From positions 1 to 9,904 of the forward strand of contig CAJJDJ010000166.1 of assembly GCA_905182825.1 (NCBI GenBank): DNA of 9,904 nucleotides, written 5' to 3'. Numbering within the stretch: position 1 is the stretch's first letter; each line of letters starts with the position of its first letter. The notes under the pieces are model-generated. The model made no database searches and was not told the DNA's origin. It saw nothing but the letters and a program-made list of their open reading frames with translations. Source of the DNA: Thiotrichaceae bacterium UBA7359. GTDB lineage: Bacteria > Pseudomonadota > Gammaproteobacteria > Eutrophobiales > Eutrophobiaceae. Both the position numbers and the translations under genes were made by a program. Shown here in pieces: positions 1 to 7,232 of this stretch.

Positions 1-1122
1 GTTTTGAGTAGGGATAAAATTCAACAAAAAATACTTAAAGCAGGAGTTATTGAATTAGATCTCAATTCGAATATTAACTTGTTGATTTTAAATGCAGCGG
101 AATGTGAGCCCTATATTAGTTGTGATGAGATATTGATGCGATCTTATACAAAAGAAATCATTACTGGTGCAGAAATACTCATGTACGCTTTACAATCAGA
201 CGAATGTGTTATCGCAATACAAAATGATAAAACTGCAGCAATAAACGCATTACAAGAAGCCTTAGATACTAATACAAAAATAAACATTAAATTAAGGTTG
301 ATATCTAGTCTTTATCCAGCTGGTGGAGAAAAACAACTTACCAAATCAATAACAGGTGTTGAACTAGGTGCAGAATTCTCGCTGATTGATATGGGTATTG
401 TTTCTATTAACATAAGTATTGCTGTCGCAGTTAAAAAAGCAATCATTGATGATGAACCGTTGGTTAGTCGCATTGTGACAATAACGGGCCCCGGAATAAA
501 TCAACCTCAAAATCTTGAAGTTTTACTAGGGACATCCATTAGCGAAGTTATTGAACAATGCGGTGGTTATAATGATCAATACGAATACTTGATTATGGGT
601 GGCCCGATGATGGGGATTCGATTATTTGATGATGATGCCCCTGTTATTAAAATCACGAACTGTTTATTGGCCGCCGATTCACAATTTAATAAATCAAAAA
701 CGGAAGAATCATCTTGTATTCGCTGCGATGAATGTGCTTCAGTCTGTCCTGTAAAACTGCAACCTCAACAGCTATATTGGCATAGTAAAAAAAGCAATTT
801 CGACCGCCTGCTAGATTATAATTTATTTGATTGTATAGAGTGCGGTTGTTGTTCTTATGTCTGTCCGAGTCATATTAATTTAGTTGATGAGTATCGACAA
901 ATAAAAAATCGTATTTTGGATGATGGAAGAAGAAAATCGCAAGCAAATGAAAATAAACAACGTTATCTCGATAAGCAAGAACGAATAGAAAAGCAAAGAC
1001 TAGATAAACGTAACAAACACTTAATTGTGAATAGTGAATCAGCACTAAAGAAGAAACGGGATGAAATTAAAAAGGCTGTAGATCGAGTTAAGACAAAGCG
1101 CAAAATTAAGAATAATCAATAA
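1..1122 (+). CDS. rnfC: RnfC/RsxC-like electron transport complex subunit, 5'-truncated by window edge
   Basis: RnfC is the peripheral flavin/iron-sulfur subunit of the Rnf (Rsx) complex, which moves electrons between NADH and ferredoxin at the cytoplasmic face of the inner membrane. The frame is open from base 1, so the N-terminal part lies outside the window; the TTG at position 4 is not a credible start. Numbering from that TTG, family signatures are NAAECEPYI (about 30-38), YPAGGEKQL, IMGGPMMG and KITNCLLA. Two complete CxxCxxCxxxCP motifs (C238/241/244/248 and C277/280/283/287) should bind two [4Fe-4S] clusters. The tail from about residue 305 is short, K/R-rich and coiled-coil-like, without the long alanine-rich repeats of enterobacterial RsxC. 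Oddity: the family's glycine-rich GLGGAxFPTxVKL segment is absent between AGVI and ELDL, and the NVGT segment is replaced by INIS. No rnfD/G/E follows; a convergent gene overlaps the stop codon. Confidence 0.88.
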   Translation, partial: VLSRDKIQQKILKAGVIELDLNSNINLLILNAAECEPYISCDEILMRSYTKEIITGAEILMYALQSDECVIAIQNDKTAAINALQEALDTNTKINIKLRLISSLYPAGGEKQLTKSITGVELGAEFSLIDMGIVSINISIAVAVKKAIIDDEPLVSRIVTITGPGINQPQNLEVLLGTSISEVIEQCGGYNDQYEYLIMGGPMMGIRLFDDDAPVIKITNCLLAADSQFNKSKTEESSCIRCDECASVCPVKLQPQQLYWHSKKSNFDRLLDYNLFDCIECGCCSYVCPSHINLVDEYRQIKNRILDDGRRKSQANENKQRYLDKQERIEKQRLDKRNKHLIVNSESALKKKRDEIKKAVDRVKTKRKIKNNQ

Positions 1123-1622
1123 CTAGTAAAAAATTTTTGTCTATAAGAAACTAGAAAAGTTTCTCTCGAGCCGACAGGTTTTACATCTATATCAAAAATT
1201 AGAGTTTCTTCATTCCCAACTGAAAGTTCACCGATATAATAAATCGCAGCAGAGTCAACCTCTCTTACCTCTCTTAATGCAATACTCTTCAACTGACTGC
1301 TCAAGTTCTTAGCCATGACGCTAATTGAAGCAGTAACAGGTACTTCCATCTGTTCTTGTCTTTCACGGACTGAGACATTGAGCATGCCCCGGTTCTTGCT
1401 GCGAGATATCTTGTATCCACGAGCAATTTCAGGAGGTAGTTGATCTGTAGTCAAAGCATTGATATGTATAATATAGTTGCCGAATTTTTTATCATGGTCA
1501 TTGGCTCCATATGGGATCCTGCTTGAATTAGTAGCATTCATTCTATTTTGCTTTTCACAAGCACCGATAAAAAACAATGGTATCAACAGGAATGGCAAAA
1601 TTATTATTTTATTATTATTCAT
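1116..1622 (-). CDS. DUF4426 domain-containing lipoprotein
   Basis: The protein has 168 residues. A hydrophobic signal peptide (about 5-20) ends in a lipobox, I-G-A-C, with the lipidated cysteine at C22 followed by Glu, so it is predicted to be a lipoprotein facing the periplasm. From about residue 46 it matches the DUF4426 family: FGNYIIHINAL, ARGYKISRSKNRGMLNVSV, LREVREVDSAAIYYI and NEETLIFDIDV. No biochemical role is established for this family and none is inferred here. The length is normal for a complete member. The ATG is preceded by A-rich sequence without a strong Shine-Dalgarno motif. Its TGA stop overlaps the end of the convergent rnfC-like gene by 7 bp, so no separate terminator can lie between them. 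A plausible sigma-70 promoter lies 42 bp upstream. Confidence 0.85.
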   Translation of the reverse strand: MNNNKIIILPFLLIPLFFIGACEKQNRMNATNSSRIPYGANDHDKKFGNYIIHINALTTDQLPPEIARGYKISRSKNRGMLNVSVRERQEQMEVPVTASISVMAKNLSSQLKSIALREVREVDSAAIYYIGELSVGNEETLIFDIDVKPVGSRETFLVSYRQKFFTSY

Positions 1623-1663
1623 TTTTTATATTTTCACATTTAGTATCTAAACACAGCTAAATT

Positions 1664-1691
1664 ATTATACTATGTAGTATCGTCAGAGTCA
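1664..1691 (-). promoter_or_regulatory. Candidate sigma-70 promoter for the DUF4426 lipoprotein gene
   Basis: On the minus strand a perfect -10 hexamer TATAAT (1664-1669) lies 16 bp from a partial -35 TGACTC (1686-1691). The expected transcript start, near 1657, gives a leader of about 35 nt before the ATG at 1622. This is motif reading only; AT-rich DNA produces such matches by chance. Confidence 0.35.
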
Positions 1692-1797
1692 TAATGAGTA
1701 ACAAAGTTCTCAATAACCAACTGCTCATAATTATATTTTTTGTTGAAGAATCTTTGATTGGATGTAAACTTGTCCTATTCTAATTTGGAGTTTTGAA

Positions 1798-2067
1798 ATG
1801 AAGATTATTGCGATGAGAGGCTTTTATGTGGAATCTGGAGTTAAGATTCGTAAAGGCGATGTTGTAGATCTTCCTGATAAAGAAGCAAATTATCTGATCG
1901 ATTTTAAAGCCGCACGAAAAGCAACAAAAGAAGATGAAGAAAAGTTTCTTAATAGCGACCAGGTGGTTAGCTTTTGTGGTGGCATTCTACATATGGGTAT
2001 CCGAAAGGCTGAGAGAGTTGATTTAGTCGATGAAAAACTGGATAAAAGACTCAATATAAAAGATTAA
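1798..2067 (+). CDS. Small phage-like hypothetical protein
   Basis: The protein has 89 residues. The ATG is preceded by GGAG (1787-1790) at a 7-nt spacing, which supports the start. The first 40 residues (GFYVESG, then RKGDVVDLPDKEANYLID and KAARKA) have the shape of small proteins found in phage head/connector gene clusters: a short beta segment, a 'G-D-V-V-D-L-P' turn, then a helix ending in a lysine/alanine-rich segment. The C-terminal half is charged and unrecognised. There is no signal peptide or membrane segment, so it should be cytoplasmic. No other phage gene is nearby, so it would be an isolated relic or a domesticated gene. The family assignment rests on pattern memory and is tentative; that it is a real gene is more secure than what it is. 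Confidence 0.6.
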   Translation: MKIIAMRGFYVESGVKIRKGDVVDLPDKEANYLIDFKAARKATKEDEEKFLNSDQVVSFCGGILHMGIRKAERVDLVDEKLDKRLNIKD

Positions 2068-2674
2068 ACTAGCATATTTGTATAGGCTATATTTTTTATT
2101 CAAAAATTTAGCTTGCACACCATTTTTGTTGGATTTATGAATTAGTTCATTATTGTAATCGATAATGTAGTGCTCAATAAATGAGTTTTTTGAATTAAAC
2201 CCACATTTTATAAAATTCATATATTTTAAATCGAGACTAAATCTATCTCTCTATAGAAGTTTAATAGATGCATCAAAAAAAATAATGATTATTAATCTTT
2301 TCTACAGAAATTCAAATCAATTAATAATATTTATTGAGCTTCTGCATCCCAAGTCAATCTAGCGATGTGCATAATAAATCAGTTGATAAGAATACTAGAA
2401 TTGAATATATAATTTTTAATATTCTAAAAATAAACGAATATGCTTATTTGAATTATGATGCGCATGGAGTTTGACATTTATTGCAAGAGAACTTCATGAG
2501 GGTAGATTGATAAAGCCAATAAGTGAATGGAGAAAAATAATATTTATTTTCGTGTGGAAATCAAAATTTCTACATTACAAATCTAGGTCTTAAATAAAAA
2601 TTATATTAAGAAAATAATAACTGGAGTATTAACATTTTAGATAAAGCTAATAGTAAGCAAGGCGATCTGCTTTT
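2068..2674. other. Gene-free AT-rich stretch upstream of the photolyase operon
   Basis: About 600 bp with stop codons in all frames at short intervals and no recognisable protein, RNA gene or long repeat. A 65-codon minus-strand frame (2023-2220) overlaps the phage-like gene but has no recognisable motif or ribosome-binding site, so I do not call it. Short AT palindromes such as ATAATGATTAT (near 2283-2293) occur but are expected at this base composition. The photolyase promoter must lie here; I cannot single out one. Confidence 0.5.
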
Positions 2675-4210
2675 ATGAAATCGTTGCGCCTTATTTTCGG
2701 AGATCAACTTTCACAGGATATTTCAAGTCTAAAAGACTGCGATAAATCTAACGATTTCGTTATGATATGCGAGTTGATGGAAGAAGCGACATACGTTAAA
2801 CATCACAAAAAGAAGATTGCGTTTTTATTTTCGACAATGCGACATTTTGCCGAAGAATTAGAAACGGAAGGTTATCAGGTCAGGTATATAAAGTTAGATG
2901 ATGAAAATAATACGTGTTCCTTTAGCGGGGAAGTGGAGCGTGCGATAAAAGCAAATGTTATTGAACAAATCATCGTCACATCTCCTAGTGAATATCGTGT
3001 CTTGCAAGATGTGCAGTCTTGGGAAAAAAGATTTGGTATTCCTGTCGAAGTCCGTTTAGATGATCGATTTTTATGCAATCTTGATGAATTTTCAACTTGG
3101 GCAGAAGGTCGAAAGCAACTGCGTATGGAATATTTTTATAGAGAAATGCGCAAGAAACACTCTCTCTTGATGAATGGTGACGAGCCAGAGGGAGGACAAT
3201 GGAATTATGACTCTGAAAATCGCAAACCGCCAAAAAATAAACTCGTTATTCCCGAAACGTATCACTCAAAGCCTGACATTATAACACAGGATGTTCTGCG
3301 TCTAGTGGCTGAACAATTTAGCGATCACTTCGGTGACCTTGAGCCTTTTCATTTTGCTGTCACGCGGGATCAAGCATTGGCAGCGCTCCAACAATTTATC
3401 GAACAACGACTATCACAATTTGGTGATTATCAAGACGCTATGATCGAAAATGAACCATGGATGTATCATTCTCATATCAGCTTTTATTTGAATTGTGGTT
3501 TATTGCTACCCCTTGAATGCGTGAAAGCTGCTGAGCAAGCTTATAATGAAAAAAAAGCGCCGCTTAATGCTGTGGAAGGATTTATTCGTCAGATAATCGG
3601 TTGGCGAGAATATATGCGTGGTATCTACTGGCTAAAAATGCCCGAATACGCTAAGCAAAACTTCTTTGATGCTAAGAGAAAGCTTCCAGATCTTTATTGG
3701 ACGGCTAAAACGAAAATGAACTGCCTGCATAATTGTGTGAAGGAAACAAGAAAGAATGCTTACGCACATCATATTCAACGTCTTATGGTGTTAGGAAATT
3801 TTGCACTTATCAGTGGCATTAACCCCACTTATGTTAATGAATGGTTTCTAATTGTATATGCCGATGCCTATGAATGGGTCGAACTTCCCAATGTTTCTGG
3901 CATGATCCTTTTTGCGGATGGTGGGTACCTAGCTAACAAACCTTATGCTTCTGGTGGGAATTATATTAATAAAATGTCGGACTACTGTAAAAAGTGTAAA
4001 TACAAAGTAAGTCAGAAGAATGGTATTGATGCATGTCCATTCAATTATCTCTATTGGGATTTTCTTGCTCGTAACCGTGATAAACTCTCATCTAATTACC
4101 GTATCGGCATGATGTATAAAACTTATGATCGCATGGATAATGATAAAAAATCAGCAATCGAACAAGACAGTAAACGATTTCTGAGTTCACTGTATGATCA
4201 AAAAAGCTAA
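2675..4210 (+). CDS. phrB: FeS-type cryptochrome/photolyase, PhrB-like (6-4) photolyase family
   Basis: The protein has 511 residues, full length for the iron-sulfur bacterial cryptochrome/photolyase (FeS-BCP, 'deoxyribodipyrimidine photolyase-related') family. It uses FAD and blue light to repair UV photoproducts, classically the (6-4) lesion, or to sense light. The N-terminal antenna domain begins LRLIFGDQLS. The C-terminal FAD domain holds four cysteines, C350, C438, C441 and C454, at the same numbers I recall for the [4Fe-4S] ligands of Agrobacterium PhrB. The paired histidines H365-H366 and tryptophans W342 and W390 also fall at the positions known for catalysis and electron transfer. 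No key residue appears lost, so it should be active. A weak AAGG lies 12 nt before the ATG, but the N-terminus fits the family. It is the first gene of an operon: its 3' end overlaps the DUF2256 gene by 17 bp. The exact lesion specificity, (6-4) versus cryptochrome role, is inferred. Confidence 0.93.
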   Translation: MKSLRLIFGDQLSQDISSLKDCDKSNDFVMICELMEEATYVKHHKKKIAFLFSTMRHFAEELETEGYQVRYIKLDDENNTCSFSGEVERAIKANVIEQIIVTSPSEYRVLQDVQSWEKRFGIPVEVRLDDRFLCNLDEFSTWAEGRKQLRMEYFYREMRKKHSLLMNGDEPEGGQWNYDSENRKPPKNKLVIPETYHSKPDIITQDVLRLVAEQFSDHFGDLEPFHFAVTRDQALAALQQFIEQRLSQFGDYQDAMIENEPWMYHSHISFYLNCGLLLPLECVKAAEQAYNEKKAPLNAVEGFIRQIIGWREYMRGIYWLKMPEYAKQNFFDAKRKLPDLYWTAKTKMNCLHNCVKETRKNAYAHHIQRLMVLGNFALISGINPTYVNEWFLIVYADAYEWVELPNVSGMILFADGGYLANKPYASGGNYINKMSDYCKKCKYKVSQKNGIDACPFNYLYWDFLARNRDKLSSNYRIGMMYKTYDRMDNDKKSAIEQDSKRFLSSLYDQKS

Positions 4211-4340
4211 TTTCCCTTCTAAATTATGTTGCTCTTGTGGTCGTCCATTTGTATGGCGAAAAAAATGGGAAAAGATTTGGACTGAAGTGAAATATTGTTC
4301 AAAAAAATGTAAAAAAATAAAAGTGAAAAAAGAATTATGA
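4194..4340 (+). CDS. DUF2256 small zinc-ribbon-like protein
   Basis: This 48-residue gene is short enough to be easily missed. The protein has the DUF2256 pattern: C12xxC15-G-R-P-F, then WRKKW (21-25), W29, and VKYC35SxxC39 with a lysine-rich end. The four cysteines could bind one zinc ion or another metal; no activity is established for the family. It begins 17 bp inside the photolyase gene in another frame, and its stop overlaps the next start as ATGA (4337-4340). The three genes are therefore almost certainly translated in a coupled way from one mRNA. DUF2256 genes are, from memory, frequent neighbours of FeS photolyases in gammaproteobacteria, which suggests a supporting role there (inference). 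Confidence 0.9.
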   Translation: MIKKANFPSKLCCSCGRPFVWRKKWEKIWTEVKYCSKKCKKIKVKKEL

Positions 4341-4705
4341 TAACAGTATTCTATGATGGAAAATGCAGCTTATGTTCTAAGGAAATTAACTATTATCGAA
4401 AGATTGCGCCGAACTATGTGTTTGAGTGGAAGGATATTACAAATTCAGCGGATGATTTAAAGAAGCATAACATCAGTGCTTCCGAAGGTCTAAAACTGCT
4501 CCATGCTATAGATGAAAATGGCAGACTTCATATTGGTGTGGATGCCTTCATTTTAATATGGAAAAAATTACAGTATTGGAAAGTTCTAGCTTATATGACG
4601 TCTTTACCAGCTATCCGACAAATCGCAAACATCATCTATCAAGTATTCGCAGATTGGCGTTTTAAACGCCTTAAGCATTGTCAGATAGTTGCAAAACAGG
4701 AATAA
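4337..4705 (+). CDS. DUF393/DCC family thiol-disulfide oxidoreductase
   Basis: The protein has 122 residues and starts MITVFYDGKCSLCSKE. This is the DCC-family signature: an aspartate at D7 followed by a CxxC pair at C10 and C13. The family (DUF393, YuxK-like) has a thioredoxin-like fold and is predicted to exchange thiols and disulfides; its substrates are unknown. Further family features are the G-x-D-A-F segment (about 75-80), the aromatic-rich middle and a C-terminal FADWRFKRL-like motif. There is no signal peptide, so it is cytoplasmic. Its ATG overlaps the DUF2256 stop codon (ATGA), so it is the third cistron of the photolyase operon. No clear terminator follows in the 108 bp before the SOUL gene. 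Confidence 0.9.
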   Translation: MITVFYDGKCSLCSKEINYYRKIAPNYVFEWKDITNSADDLKKHNISASEGLKLLHAIDENGRLHIGVDAFILIWKKLQYWKVLAYMTSLPAIRQIANIIYQVFADWRFKRLKHCQIVAKQE

Positions 4706-4813
4706 GAAACATGATGCTGAGACTTATTATGTTACTTGAGTTCTTACCAATTCTGAAGATTTAGATAGTGAAAATATAAAAATGCTAAAATCAGTAAGCT
4801 GTGAGGTAGATGA

Positions 4814-5461
4814 ATGATGAAGATAAAATGGGTAATTATTTTATCTATTCTTTCAATCGTTTTATTAACTTGTTTAATGGTGGGGCCCTTAATGAGTAAT
4901 GTGGAACAACCAAACTATCAAGTAATAAAATCAGAGCAAGATTTTGATATAAGAGAATATATCCCCATGATTACTGCTGAAGTTAAAGTGCAAGGTGAGC
5001 GTGATGAGGCGATTGGTAAAGGCTTCAGGATATTAGCAGATTACATTTTTGGTAATAATACGATTCAACAAAAAATCACGATGACTGCGTCAGCGGAGCA
5101 TATAAGTAATGAAAAAATCGCCATGACCGCACCGGTGCAACAACAATCACAAAATGGAATTTGGAAGATAAGCTTTGTAATGCCTTCGAAGTATCAAATG
5201 CATACACTCCCTAAGCCTAATAATGTCAGTGTGATGATTAATCAAGTTCCGAAAAAAAGGTATGTTGTTACTAAATTTTCAGGATGGAATTCCAATGAAA
5301 ATATTGAACAGCATGAAAAATTGTTGATGAAGTATATAAAAGAAAACCATATTAAAACATTCGGTTTGCCAACATATGCTTTCTACAATCCACCATGGAC
5401 ACTTCCTTTCATGAGACGAAATGAAGTAATGTTTGAAATTGAGAATATATCTAAAAATTAA
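4814..5461 (+). CDS. SOUL family heme-binding protein, membrane-anchored or exported
   Basis: The protein has 215 residues. GAGG (4803-4806) lies 7 nt upstream of the ATG; the next Met codon immediately after it is equally possible. A hydrophobic segment (about 6-25) without a good lipobox suggests an uncleaved N-terminal anchor or signal peptide, with the rest in the periplasm. The remainder is a typical SOUL domain: YQVIKSEQDFDIREY (35-49), EKIAMTAPV (100-108), FVMPSKY (121-127), TLPKPN, KFSG (154-157) and the strongly conserved NPPWTLPFMRRNEVMFEI near the C-terminus. SOUL proteins bind heme or other tetrapyrroles; bacterial members have no settled function. It is codirectional with the photolyase operon, 108 bp downstream, so co-transcription is possible but unproven. 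Confidence 0.9.
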   Translation: MMKIKWVIILSILSIVLLTCLMVGPLMSNVEQPNYQVIKSEQDFDIREYIPMITAEVKVQGERDEAIGKGFRILADYIFGNNTIQQKITMTASAEHISNEKIAMTAPVQQQSQNGIWKISFVMPSKYQMHTLPKPNNVSVMINQVPKKRYVVTKFSGWNSNENIEQHEKLLMKYIKENHIKTFGLPTYAFYNPPWTLPFMRRNEVMFEIENISKN

Positions 5462-5605
5462 TTTCGAAACTCTCATAAAAAGTTCATGGTTAAGGTTTGT
5501 TAGAAGTAAATCTAAAATTTAATGTAATAATAAAATTGCTTCTATGATTTCATTCCGTGAAAAGATTAAATTCATCCAAAAATTATTTTGTATAAGGATA
5601 TGGGT

Positions 5606-5986
5606 ATGGTGTTCAAAAAAATAATCTTTATATTCCTGTTAACCCATTCATTGTTTGGTTATACACAAGGAAAAAAAGAATATGGGTGTGCTTTTGAGCA
5701 AGGGTATCAGTTAATACGTGGAGATAGGATCAGTACTTTTGATGGTGGAAAATTACTGGTTACTATTCAAAATCTACAGACTTCTCTATTCATTGATGAT
5801 CAAGGCTTTGGAGAACATATTCTTGATAATTATAAATCTACTTCGGATATGATCTCTTCGTTAAAACTGTCTAAAGATAGTTATATGCATTTTGTTTTGA
5901 ATTTAGAGGATCAACGTTTTATCCTCACCTCAACAGTTGCAACTTCATATTCTTCAATGGTTCAGGGAAAATGTGTAGGTCTTTAA
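5606..5986 (+). CDS. Small secreted hypothetical protein
   Basis: The reading frame opens earlier with a TTG (5588) and an ATG (5600). AAGGA at 5594-5598 sits 7 nt before the ATG at 5606 and fits that start best, giving 126 residues. The N-terminus is a clear signal peptide: VFKK, then a hydrophobic stretch (6-17), with cleavage probably around residues 18-22. The mature part has just two cysteines, C28 near the start and C123 at the end, which could form one disulfide bridge in the periplasm. It looks mostly beta-rich and soluble. I do not recognise the family. It lies 144 bp after the SOUL gene on the same strand, in front of a convergent gene, and no strong terminator is visible between them. 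Confidence 0.7.
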   Translation: MVFKKIIFIFLLTHSLFGYTQGKKEYGCAFEQGYQLIRGDRISTFDGGKLLVTIQNLQTSLFIDDQGFGEHILDNYKSTSDMISSLKLSKDSYMHFVLNLEDQRFILTSTVATSYSSMVQGKCVGL

Positions 5987-6054
5987 GTGGAGTTAGTTAG
6001 GCCACAGTGAAATGAAATTGCATGTTCTGTTGGCATTTATTTCTTCGTCGTAAC

Positions 6055-6765
6055 CTATATTTTTTTTGCCATTTCAACCAATGCTTTTCGAACTGCATCT
6101 ACTGTAGTCACTGGTTCTATAAAGTTTATGCGATGTATTTTATGACTAATCCGAAGATTAAAACCTTCGCTATCGATACCGACCATCTCGGGGAGCTCTG
6201 GAGTTTTGTAATTTATATTATAGACATCGCAATAATGTCTAATAGTATCAATATGATCTATGTTCATATGGTTTAGCATCTTCTGCTCTTCTTCAAAAAT
6301 AAATGGATTAGCTAATTGAAAATTATTTTTTTCAATCCAATAAATTTGGCCAAAACCTTTGATAAATCTGATACGTACTGGTTTGATGATATAAAAATCA
6401 AAGTCATGTGTTTTATGATAATCACGAGATTGTGGAAAATAATTATAATACCTTTCAGCGCTATAATTATCTTTTTTCCCTACTAATTCAGCATCTCCAA
6501 GAAATGTAACACGGCCAACCGTTTGTGAGTCATCGGCACCACCTTCTACAACGATCAAAGAAACTTTTGCATTAGAATTAATGTTTTTTGTGTGTTGTGC
6601 AATCTTACTGATCAAGATGATCGGTAAGCCTATTTTATTAAGACAATAAGGAACAATGGAGCCAAAAGGATAACCGATAACATCAACAGAATGAGTACTT
6701 AAAACAGCCTTATATTCAGACAAAAAAATATTTCTAGCATCTATAGATATTTGTGTTTTATTCAT
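6055..6765 (-). CDS. HugZ-type protein: PPOX split-barrel plus DUF2470 domain
   Basis: The protein has 236 residues. The N-terminal two-thirds (about 10-145) resemble the pyridoxamine-phosphate-oxidase-like split barrel: GYPFGSIVPYCL (31-42), an ISKIAQHTKNI segment, VGRVTFLGDAELV and PVRIRFIKGFGQIYWI (129-144). The C-terminal part (about 160-232) is DUF2470, with LNHMNIDHIDTIRHYC and GIDSEGFNLR. This two-domain layout is that of HugZ/HutZ-type proteins, which bind and can degrade heme; other members bind flavin or have unknown ligands. The window's copy has Tyr in GFGQIYWI where I recall a His in several members, and it lacks the extra C-terminal His-containing tail of Helicobacter HugZ, so heme use is not assured. 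There is no clear Shine-Dalgarno sequence. It is convergent with the secreted-protein gene and separated from it by 68 bp. Confidence 0.88.
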   Translation of the reverse strand: MNKTQISIDARNIFLSEYKAVLSTHSVDVIGYPFGSIVPYCLNKIGLPIILISKIAQHTKNINSNAKVSLIVVEGGADDSQTVGRVTFLGDAELVGKKDNYSAERYYNYFPQSRDYHKTHDFDFYIIKPVRIRFIKGFGQIYWIEKNNFQLANPFIFEEEQKMLNHMNIDHIDTIRHYCDVYNINYKTPELPEMVGIDSEGFNLRISHKIHRINFIEPVTTVDAVRKALVEMAKKI

Positions 6766-7232
6766 TTATTAAACGTTTACTAATTAGCGTTATTTGATAT
6801 TAATATATAAATTCTCATACTATTTCTATATACGGTTTAATTTTATAATCACAACAATTCAATATTAAAAATAGCTTAGTTAGGCTCCAGAACTAGAATG
6901 CTTCTAAACAATAAATAAATTTTTTATAAATAACAATGCCTTTCATAAATAAATCTATATAGCTATAACTCTTATGCAGATCATGCGAGTGGGTATGAAT
7001 GAATAGGACTAATATTCCATTCTGACAAATTTGAACAGCTAACATCAATCTAAATCTGTATACCAATTTACTTTATTGATAGCTAATCGGTGAAATTAGA
7101 TATTAGAGTTGATGAGTATAATAAATTATATTTCTTATGATTGTAAAACAGTGTATATATCTAGGTACTTCATGATAATGAAGTCGTGTTAGATAATATT
7201 AATTCTGAAATAATCAATAGAAGGTGATCAAT
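6766..7232. other. Long divergent intergenic region between the HugZ-type and DsrE genes
   Basis: About 470 bp with no recognisable gene on either strand. It must contain the promoters of both flanking genes, which point away from each other. A search by eye for a Fur-type operator near the HugZ-type gene found only weak half-sites. The one clear structure is the 18-bp inverted repeat at 7167-7184. Confidence 0.5.
7167..7184. promoter_or_regulatory. Perfect inverted repeat upstream of the DsrE gene, candidate operator
   Basis: ACTTCAT, then the 4-bp spacer gata, then ATGAAGT: 7-bp arms, exactly complementary. It ends 48 bp before the ATG at 7233 and would overlap the -35 zone of a weak promoter whose -10 could be GATAAT (7192-7197). 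The symmetry and position suit a dimeric regulator. No T-tract follows, so it is not a terminator. Confidence 0.4.

Noticed and set aside
2023..2220. 65-codon minus-strand open frame overlapping the end of the phage-like gene
   Set aside because: No ribosome-binding site, no recognisable motif, and composition (Asn, Lys, Ile, Tyr) expected of AT-rich non-coding DNA. A faint similarity to the C-terminus of an IS3-type transposase (IDYNNELIHKS) was too weak to call.
2280..2300. ATAATGATTAT palindrome in the region upstream of the photolyase as an operator
   Set aside because: Pure A/T palindromes of this length are expected by chance here, and it lies nearly 400 bp from the photolyase start.
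5988..6006. GTGG...CCAC hairpin between the secreted-protein and HugZ-type genes as a shared terminator
   Set aside because: The stem is 4 bp and is not followed directly by a T-run on either strand.
6768..6845. Possible Fur box upstream of the HugZ-type gene
   Set aside because: Only one imperfect half-site (TGAGAAT on the minus strand) with no properly spaced partner; AT-rich DNA gives such matches often.
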